Below, piece after piece: positions 31,747 through 39,321 of a DNA stretch of 39,321 bases. Each line of letters begins with the position of its first letter. The first letter of the stretch is position 1. The notes under the pieces were generated by a model. It saw only the letters and a list, made by a program, of their open reading frames with translations, searched no databases and was not told the DNA's origin. The translations under genes and the position numbers were made by a program. Source of the DNA: Didymodactylos carnosus (taxonomy: Eukaryota; Rotifera; Eurotatoria; Philodinida; Philodinidae); NCBI GenBank assembly GCA_905250885.1, contig CAJNOQ010000906.1:1-39321 (forward strand), given 5' to 3'.

Positions 31747-33960
31747 TCACGATTCTTTTGTTATTATTGGTGTCAAAAGTTTTTCATATTGAAGCAGTTG
31801 TCCCATAAAATTTAAATTTGGTGATACAATTGAACGTTTTGTTTTTACATAGTTATATGCTTCATTCATTGTTCTAAATTCAGATTGATGATATTTCATT
31901 AAATATGCTATGAGAATGGCAGGTGATCGAGATATACCCGCTTTACAATGAATAAGTACATTTTTCTTATTAGTCAATGAATTTTGAATAAATTGAAATG
32001 TTTTTTCGTTACAATATTCGATTAAATTTTGTCGACATGTATCATCACACGGTAAACGTAAATAGTCGAGTTTTGATTCAAAATAACACGGTACACACGT
32101 CGTAACATTAACAATAGATTTAATATTATTTTTTTCTAATAAATCATAATTTTTTGCATCTGCTTCATTTCCAAGATAGAGTCCAGGTATTATTTCAATC
32201 AATAAACAATTTTCAATATCTGAACGTGATAATTGCTGTTCATTTAGTTGTTGTTCTAGTGATGATGATTCTGATGACGGTATATTTTTTTGTTCAGTAC
32301 ATAGATGAGAATATTTACAATAAAATTCGTTAAATGGTCTATCCAATATGAAAATAGATTTCAATGGATTATAACGTTTTAATTCATCATAGATACATTT
32401 TAACGATGGAGTTAGTTGAGACGAAGATATAGTATCATTTCCATTATCATTCATTATAAGTGATGAATAAGAGAGTGATAACTGATATCCATCTGCGCTA
32501 TTTGAGAGTGTTGTTGCTAAATTAGGACATGAAATGTTTTTTATATTATTTATAGTCACATTGTCATCATAGAGGATAATAAATTCACTATTATCGATCA
32601 ATTTCATTTGTGTTGTATCAAGATATTTGGATAATCCATGTGTTGTCAAACGTTTTTTCGATAATTTATCTGCAACATGTAGTAGGAAAGATTTATTAAT
32701 ATGTTTCTCAACGTATCGAAATGGTGAACCACAATCGATAAGAACAAAATCGGATGATAATGATTCTAAATAATCTGACAATTGATTTGATGTTAATAAC
32801 TTAACTTGATCTTTTGATTCTACTTTTTTTGAAGTTGACTGTTCAGGTATGGTTCGATAATGACCACTTACAGATAAAAATGATGATAATATTGGAGGTT
32901 GTTCACACAACAACATTGTTATTGCTGTCTCGGTAGTCGGTTTTCGGTAAGGTACAGATACTGAAGATTTAGTAACTATTGTGGTTGGTAATGATGTAAA
33001 TTGTGGTTCTTCATCGGTATTTATATCAAAATATTCTTGTGCTGTACTATGACTGAATGAATTACGTAATACAGGTTTCTCGAATGCTATATTTTCACCC
33101 AGAAAAAAGCCGCAAGGACTTTTCTTTTTATTTATTTTTTTATTTTTACGACACATATTGTATGGTGCGTCATTGTCATCTAGGTAAAAGAACAAGGAAA
33201 AAATATGAGGGCGTATGTTTATTTTAATGTATGGAAAAAAAATAAAGAATGGATTATATTACAATGTGTCATATTTTGAGATCACACTTCCCTTTCTTTC
33301 TCATAGTCATATTAATAATCATTAGGTTATATATTCATTCAATTATTCACAATTTTTTTTACCACAAATCGAAGCTCACATCTGTTCGAGTTCATATTAG
33401 TACAAGAATTAATTTTGTCAATAGTTTAAATTTAAACATACTATAGTAGATATATTTTCACATCTATTCTAGATGAACAAAATTTAATTCATCTGACATA
33501 TTTATATTTCTAAATGTTTTGAACCACACATAGATGAATAAATCAATTTACCTTTCGATCTTGTCCAATTATTATTATTTTTAATATATTTCAAATTATT
33601 CTTTTCATTTAAACCACTCAATTGACGTTTTTTTGATAATTGAAGATAGTCCAATCTTGATTTTTTAGTAATACTGTTAACTTTATCGTCTGCTATTTTC
33701 CAACTTTTAATATGTGTCTCTGTAGTTGTTGATGAAACTGATTTATTCTCGTGACAAAATGATGTGGATAATCGACGAAGTGTTGATAGTGTCTCTGTTT
33801 TAATATTACTCTCACACAAAGTTGTTGCTGTTGATGATCGAATTAATAGTTTTTTTTCAAATTGTGAATGAATTAATCTCGTTTTATCATTAATGGTATT
33901 GAACATTGATGAATGGAAATGATCATACTGTGGAACGTTTTCAGCTATACATGACGCCAT
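31747..33960 (-). CDS. MAP kinase phosphatase, MKP-5/DUSP10-like, 613 aa
   Basis: Two exons on minus (33960-33552 and 33179-31747), with a 372-bp intron, join to 614 codons. Residues about 1-260 are a low-complexity Ser/Thr/Lys-rich extension with a basic patch (RKNKKINKKK). Residues about 267-435 form a rhodanese-like MAPK-docking domain (FVLIDCGSPFRYVEKHINKS, HVADKLSKKRL). Residues about 460-605 form the dual-specificity phosphatase domain (IPGLYLGNEADAKN, INVTT-like IVNVTT, LRLPCDDTCRQNL) with active site HCKAGISRS (Cys548, Arg554) and SPNLNFMGQLL. The docking segment and SPNLNFMGQLL match DUSP10 best; DUSP8/16 are alternatives. The family removes phosphate from Thr and Tyr of p38 and JNK. 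The chosen start (MASCIAEN) follows a TTTTCTCAACAG acceptor at 33992; an upstream in-frame ATG would add residues across that site. All catalytic residues are present. Confidence 0.92.
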
Positions 33961-34171
33961 AAAAATGATGAAAAAATTAGTTTTAATTTTTCTGTTGAGA
34001 AAATCTTTTTTCAAATCTAAAACTAGATGAACGACGACTAGTAAGCTTTTCGCTAGCTTTCAACAGACATAAACTACCATTCACACTTGATACTAATCAG
34101 AAGAGAAAATGTTTGAAGCTTTCCATTCTTTTCTCAAGATAGATAAAACGATATATATAAATATATACAAT
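33961..34171. promoter_or_regulatory. 5' region of the phosphatase gene with a UTR splice acceptor
   Basis: On the minus strand TTTTCTCAACAG ends at 33992, about 32 bp before the proposed ATG, suggesting a 5' UTR intron or spliced-leader site. The rest is AT-rich with a TATATATAAATATATA tract next to the transposon at 34172. Confidence 0.4.
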
Positions 34172-34821
34172 TAAGTGGCGCTCAAAAGTATTAACCCATC
34201 TTTAGTTTTACTTTTTCTCTTCAACTATAATACCTAGAATAGATGTGAATAGCTGAAATAATTTCCAATCTGATTTAATAAAGGTACCATCGAAATGTCT
34301 GAAACCAGGATCTTTGGAAAACTAAAATCTCAGAAGAACACATCTTCGAATTCGATGGAGAAACTTTTTACAAATAACTCGATCATATAGAGCTAACATT
34401 TCTGAACAAAATCAGACATCTTCAAGCTCTCTACAACATGCAGTTTACGAAAGGTCCCATACCATCAAAATTAGCAAAACTAACGGGGAAAACACGAAAG
34501 GGATACGCTCAGGGCCTTTTGGAAATTGTATGCTGTTTTATGAAAAAATGTTGTAAAGAGCTCCAGGCTCGAGAACATCTGATTTTGTTCAGAAATGTTA
34601 GCTCTATATGATCGAGTTATTTGTAAAAAGTTTCTCCATCAAATTCGAAGATGTGTTCTTCTGAGATTTTAGTTTTCCAAAGATCCTGGTTTCAGACATT
34701 TCGATGATACCTTTATTAAATCAGATTGGAAATTATTTCAGCTATTCACATCTATTCTAGGTATTATAGTTGAAGAGAAAAAGTAAAACTAAAGGTAAGT
34801 CAATAATTTTGAGCGACGCTG
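34172..34821. mobile_element. Tc1/mariner-type foldback element, ~270-bp terminal inverted repeats
   Basis: The arms at about 34172-34440 and 34548-34821 are reverse complements at high identity over about 265 bp, with about 110 bp between them. The right end read inward is CAGCGTCGCTCAAAATTATT and the left AAGTGGCGCTCAAAAGTATT. This is the CAGTG-GCTCAAAAGTATT type terminus known from Tc1/mariner elements, and TA follows the right end at 34822. There is no transposase. It is a non-autonomous copy; one terminus is slightly altered. Confidence 0.8.
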
Positions 34822-36076
34822 TATGTATAAAACGAACATAAATCAGATGGGACAAACATTGAAAAAAGTTCACTCCATTCAACAACAACGCTTCATTTTA
34901 TCTAGTTGTCAAAATTGTACATTTCGAAAGAGGTCGATTGCACTAGTACATCCTGATATATTTGTGGATTGCGATTATACCAAAAAACTGACGATCGACT
35001 CTTAAGAACTAGAAAACATCCTCGAGTAAAAAAACTCGTTTCAAAATTTTGATTTCTAAGTCTAGTTTGAACTTAAGTGAATCTGTCATTGAATTCAAAT
35101 ACCGAAACTTTTCCTTGATTTTTCCAGGCAGAAGAACGTCTGCTTCAACACCATGTATTTTTGTAGAGCTAAACCGGGAAAAGAAATAACAAATAATGAG
35201 GCACAGGTATTGAATGCAAAAAACTCCACCCTCATTTCCCCCTGTCATACAGTTGATAAAACCTTTTCAGCAACGCTAACGTTCGTTGATGTTAGTTGGA
35301 AAAAAAGCGTATACAACAGAAGTGAGCTGAATGGAGATTTTGTGACACTTCCTTTTGCTGTCAAAAGTTTTAAAAAGTATAATCCGTCACGCAAAATATT
35401 GAAGAGATCAAACGATCTTACCCACTTCTGCTACACACCAGATCGCACCCTTTTCAACTTGAATTTTTTCTATCTGGAAGAAAATTGATTCTCCTTTCCT
35501 TCGTCTTTATCTCAAGCATCGTTGGATGTATGACTCATTAAATTGTTATTTAATGACGTATAGCAATGAGTCAATATATTGTAATGTCATTGGTCAAAGT
35601 ATACTGGAAAGAAAAGAAAGAACAATCTATATTCTATTTTTCATCCAAAGAATTTTACGTGCATTTGCTAGAACAATTGTACACAACAGCGGTTATAATA
35701 ATCTAAAATATATACGGGTCATATTTTATCACATTTTTTCTATCGTTAAAGTCAATTTCAATTTGATATTTTTCTTGAGGTAATAAAATATAATTCTTTT
35801 TCAACAACAAAAATAATTTCTATAGAATGTACTAAACGTTCACTGCACACACCTACGTTTTTAATGTTGCCTTGTACGATTCGGCGTTATAAACCAGTTA
35901 CGGACAAATTGAGGAGATATAAGATATTTTTATATTCTACTGTTCTTACATGCACAGTGGGCAATTTTCACTAGACACGCGGTCTTTTGGCCTGCAAGCT
36001 AGAGGAAAACTTAAAAGCGCGTTTTATATAGGTTATCTTGTGTACTCTATCTGATGGAATGCTTTTCGAGCCCTAA
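34822..36076. other. intergenic, no supported gene
   Basis: Several open frames of 60-111 codons occur (the longest at 35153-35488 on plus). None has a recognised domain, and I found no consistent splice sites joining them. A real but unfamiliar gene cannot be excluded. Confidence 0.45.
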
Positions 36077-36137
36077 AAAGGTTTTCTAAGTGGTTTTCCA
36101 GAGATCCGATCTCTAGAAAACCACGTAGAAAATCTTT
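36077..36137. repeat. 61-bp near-palindrome
   Basis: Thirty-base arms 36077-36106 and 36108-36137 (AAAGGTTTTCTAAGTGGTTT against its inverse) have three mismatches and one spacer base. It lies beside divergent repeat sequence that shares GTTTTC words. Confidence 0.8.
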
Positions 36138-36314
36138 AAAAAATTCAAAAACAATTGCATTGGATAAAGAATCGTTGATAACCTATAGAAATAGTGTTTA
36201 GACGATTTCATCTGTTGATAATTTCAAATTTTAAACTTTCACTCAAAAATCCCTATACGCACATGCAAGAAACAAAGGAATCAACTAAATTCAAAAGTTT
36301 CCATACTAACACGG

Positions 36315-36462
36315 CTGAATTATACACCCTTCGACGCGGTTTTTGCACTGATTCCAAATATATTATTGGTTTTTAGTTTCAATGCTCATGAACTCAGATA
36401 ATCCGGGTTTATCTAAAAAACCAAGGGTTTTCGGAAAACTTGTAAGTCGGCCCAGAAACATT
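36315..36462. repeat. divergent direct repeat, copy 1 (partner at 39165-39300)
   Basis: The segment ATTATACACCCTTCGACGCG through CTGATTCCAAATAT matches 39170-39212 at roughly 80% by eye. A second matching block, CCAAGGGTTTTCGGAAAA against CCTTAGGGTTTTTGGAAA, lies at about the same distance downstream. It is an old interspersed repeat of unknown type; I see no coding motif. Confidence 0.6.
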
Positions 36463-37939
36463 TGTGCTAACGGCATCGATGTATCGTTAGTAGATGCATC
36501 TTCTATGAAAATTTCATTGAATTTGGAGCTTGTCTACACTTGATGCGCTCACTGTATGGAGGACCGCTCTTCGAAAAACACTTAGCAGAGAAAGAAACAC
36601 TATTTTCTCGGTTCCAAAGCGTCTCTCAAAAACAAAAAATTTTTAACGAATAGACAGAGTGAAAGGTCTAGTTTCGAACTATGTGTGCTTTTTACAATTA
36701 TCATGTTCTGTTTTACTAAAACTGATTCTTCTATCTTCATCACTCTGTTTTCCGGCAAAAACTTAACGATTTTCTCACTAACTATGGCACTTAGAAAAAA
36801 ACTTCCAATGCCAAAAAGATAGAGCGAATGCTGAAATATATGACCTGCTACTCAAATCTTGAAAAAGCGTACTTTCGTTTTTTCACCTAAATATGATGTC
36901 GTTGTCTACTGTGGCATGGTGTACCCGATTATAATAGTTATCTCTCCTTTGGGCTTGAGCAAGTTATTAATAAATATCGACCTTCGAGATAAATCTCTTA
37001 TATCTACAGACCAATGTGACGTAGTGACGTTACACCTACTTGCTTCCAATTTTTTGCGGAAAGTCCATACTACTACCTCGAATAATCTTGAACAGCGTTT
37101 TTAATACAACTATGACAAGGACAGCAGATTTTGATGAATAACTATAAAAAAAGTTTATACTGTGTCCATTTTCGTAGACGTTCAACAAATAAATGCTACC
37201 CGTAATCGACGAACCTTTAGCCATTGTATCGAACAATGGTCGAAGATGTTGATCACGAAATTTTGAGATCTTCATAAATAGAGATTTAATTCCAGCAACA
37301 ATGGATCTCAAGAGGATATTCAGTTTATAGGCTTTTGGGAAAAATCATAAAGGTGGCAATTCAGCTTGAGTCGGACCGACTAACATTTGCTCTAACTGCT
37401 TTCATGTTATTTTCTTCTTTTGCCATAAGCGGCGCAGAAAATGATTGATTCTAACGATTAACTCGGTTTTCGTCTCCAATAAACTCCTATGCATTAGTTT
37501 TTATCCTATATTCTTTATCTTTTTTCATAGTCGGATGATTTTCCCAGATGGCAGATTTGAGATTTATACATTTTTCAAAGAATCGTGTTGGTCTTTTTTA
37601 TCCGAGGATCCAATCTTTTAACACAGCGAGTCTCTCACGATTTTGTTTCCACTTCAAAAGATTTTTTCTCGTTGACACTCTAAAATATGTTCTACAAGTC
37701 GTTGAAAAATGGAGCCATCCATATTCTGTTCTCATAAAATGCCTTTCTGAATGAGTCTATTATTGATTTTATATCGGACTGCATGTAACTCATTAGCATC
37801 CAAATCACTGAAAATCAAGATTTCACTGGACTCTCATTTTGACGCCTATTGGAAAATCGAACAACCTCTGGACGAAATATCAAAACCATCAACGTCCATC
37901 TACGATGAACTCGACGCTTGGCTAAAAGAACTTGCTTAC
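36463..37939. other. intergenic, no supported gene
   Basis: The longest open stretch is two overlapping plus frames at 37548-37754 and 37751-37993, with no recognised domain. The second reads DAYWKIEQPLDEISKPSTSI and LDAWLKELAYPSE, an amphipathic-looking segment that could be a gene fragment. I do not call it. Confidence 0.45.
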
Positions 37940-38430
37940 CCTAGTGAAAGTACTCATACTATGAGTACGACTTTACTCAAAATTCGTTCATGAGTACTCA
38001 TATGAGTTCTAATAACAATTTTCTTCTAGCACTCAGAAATTATTCATTCGTCGGTTTATTTTGCTAAAATGAAACTGTATAAAGCACATAGAATTTAGGG
38101 AAGAAACATAGAATATTTATATTATATTTTTTTCTCGTTGGTCTCTCTATATATAGTCAGAAATGGACTACTCTGGCTGTCTGAGATCACTCCTCTATAT
38201 GAAAATACCAGATGAACAACTCATGACTATTTTGCCAAAAGTTAAACTCAACAATACTCAAGTATGAGTACTCAAAGTTATACCCAGAGTACTGATTACT
38301 CACTCATGCGAGTACTCAATGAGTAAAAACATGTGTGAGTATTCATATGTACTTCTCATATTTTTCAGCATGAATATGCGTCTGAATACTCACACTTGAG
38401 TACATTCAGTACTCAAGTTCAGTACTCAGT
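37940..38430. repeat. cluster of GAGTACTC/GAGTACT motifs
   Basis: About eight to ten copies of (T)GAGTACT(CA) and close variants occur in both orientations within 490 bp. Examples are ATGAGTACTCATATGAG at about 37992, GTATGAGTACTCAAAG at about 38263 and CAGTACTCAAGTTCAGTACT at about 38409. The word is palindromic and spacing is irregular, so this is not a simple tandem repeat. Its function is unknown. Confidence 0.7.
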
Positions 38431-38463
38431 AGTTGCTGCAAAAGTAGCGAATATCAGACACAG

Positions 38464-38845
38464 ACAGAGATGTGCGCCGCCGCCGCTCACGGCGGAGAAA
38501 AGTTGTTGTGACTTCTGCCGCCGCCGCCATGCCGTTAATCTTTTGTCGCTGCCGAGAACGGAGAAAAATTTTTTCCGAAAAGTTTGACTATTTTTTTAGT
38601 ACATTCTTACCTTAGGCATCTAGCATGCAGCGCGTTTCTATCTTTTCGTATACGACAACGTACAGATACAGTTGGTGCGTGAAGAACGTGCCAGAAATGA
38701 GAGAGAACTTTGTTTTACTTAAATTAGGAGATTCACCGCCGATAATCAATTTTTACACACCGCCGCCGCCGAAGGCGGATGAAATTTTTATAACTTCGCG
38801 CCGCCGCCTATGTTAAAAATTTCAATCGCTGCCGCCGAAAATTTT
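38464..38845. repeat. clustered CCG/CGG trinucleotide runs in AT-rich DNA
   Basis: Runs of GCCGCC or its complement occur at about 38477, 38517, 38737, 38760, 38801 and 38831, with AT-rich sequence such as AAATTTTTT between them. Several runs are near inverted partners (CCGCCGCTCACGGCGG at about 38481-38496, GCCGCCGAAGGCGG at about 38765). GC content is far above the surroundings. No stable reading frame explains them. Confidence 0.7.
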
Positions 38846-39164
38846 TTATCGGCACACATGTCTGCACACAGACAAACTACTTAACTGCTTTCTCCCATAC
38901 TGTTCGTAACTTAAAAATTTTAACTTTTTTCAATGTCAAAGAATTATGAACAAGGCAATAGTTGGCGAAAAGTGCAAAAGGCTATTGTGAAGCTTTTTCT
39001 TTCCACTTTTATCTATCTGAGTTATCACTAAATGTTAACTTATGTTCTTTTTGTAGTTTAAACTCTGCACTCGCTGACAAAGCGAGTTTCAGCACGAAAT
39101 TGTTTGTGTAAATCTCAAAAACTGCGAAATTTCTAGAATTCAAAATCAAGCGACCGAGACTAGA
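38846..39164. other. intergenic, no gene seen
   Basis: No coding structure. A small hairpin (ACTCGCTGACAAAGCGAGT) lies at about 39070-39088. Confidence 0.5.
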
Positions 39165-39300
39165 TGAGTTATACACCATTCGATGCAGTTTTTCACGCTG
39201 ATTCCGAATATGACCTTATTTTCAAGCAAAAGTACTTTCTCAAGGGAGAAAGCTGCGAAATACTCCAAAATCCTTAGGGTTTTTGGAAAGCCTGGAACGA
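39165..39300. repeat. divergent direct repeat, copy 2 (partner at 36315-36462)
   Basis: The segment GTTATACACCATTCGATGCA through CTGATTCCGAATAT is the better conserved block, followed by a diverged middle and the GGGTTTTTGGAAA block. It runs towards the end of the window and may continue beyond it. Confidence 0.6.
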
Positions 39301-39321
39301 AGCACCCTTACCGAACTGCGC

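Noticed and set aside
35153-35488. 111-codon plus-strand open frame as a gene
   Set aside because: No recognised motif and no matching splice sites; left as intergenic, though an unfamiliar gene cannot be excluded.
37548-37993. Overlapping plus-strand frames as a transposase remnant
   Set aside because: The segment with DAYWKIEQPL and LKELAYPSE looked like a helical protein piece, but no transposase motif could be named.
1-39321. CRISPR arrays or bacterial operons
   Set aside because: The short tandem repeats lack unique spacers of constant size, and the spliced animal-type genes show eukaryotic nuclear DNA.

Overview
The window looks like nuclear DNA of a small-genome metazoan. It is AT-rich, and its genes are split by many short GT-AG introns, mostly 55-100 bp. 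The recognisable proteins (a RIPOR/FAM65-type Rho regulator, NEDD8, PH-SH2 adaptors, G3BP, an MKP-5/DUSP10-type phosphatase) are animal-type families. Short introns, Gln/Asn/Ser-rich linkers, possible spliced-leader acceptors and many small non-autonomous DNA transposons suggest a rotifer, perhaps a bdelloid. That taxon is an inference; no rRNA or mitochondrial marker is present.

Layout. 1-2960: no convincing gene; a 33-bp minisatellite and two foldback repeats. 2964-3294 (-): a small two-exon gene for a hydrophilic protein. 3465-5082: three miniature transposons of different types, including a piggyBac-like one flanked by TTAA and a perfect 72-bp palindrome with an 8-bp flanking repeat. 5060-6050 (-): two weak ORFs for small membrane proteins. 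6630-10654 (-): a RIPOR-like gene whose 12 inferred exons join to exactly 970 codons. 10655-18027: about 7.4 kb without a gene, holding a ~1.15-kb long-TIR element, a nest of palindromes and repeats around an assembly gap (10 N at 16119-16128), and a 24-bp tandem repeat.

18028-27253 (+): NEDD8, then two tandem paralogous PH-SH2 adaptor genes (SH3BP2-like A, 393 aa; B, 426 aa). I assembled both from short exons with exact phase. They share intron positions and exon sizes, so they come from a local duplication. Copy A keeps the FLVR phosphotyrosine-binding arginine; copy B has YMVS there. Short intergenic gaps and a splice acceptor just before each start suggest an operon-like cluster. 28274-30622 (+): G3BP (NTF2-like, low-complexity linker, RRM, RGG). 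31747-33960 (-): MKP-5-type phosphatase (rhodanese-like plus dual-specificity domains), convergent with G3BP.

33961-39321: no gene recognised; a ~650-bp Tc1/mariner-type foldback element, a 61-bp near-palindrome, a divergent direct repeat pair, a GAGTACTC-rich patch and a CCG-rich patch. The products point to signalling (Rho, phosphotyrosine, MAPK), neddylation and stress-granule biology. Apart from the possible NEDD8/adaptor cluster, nothing in the sequence shows that the genes work as one system.
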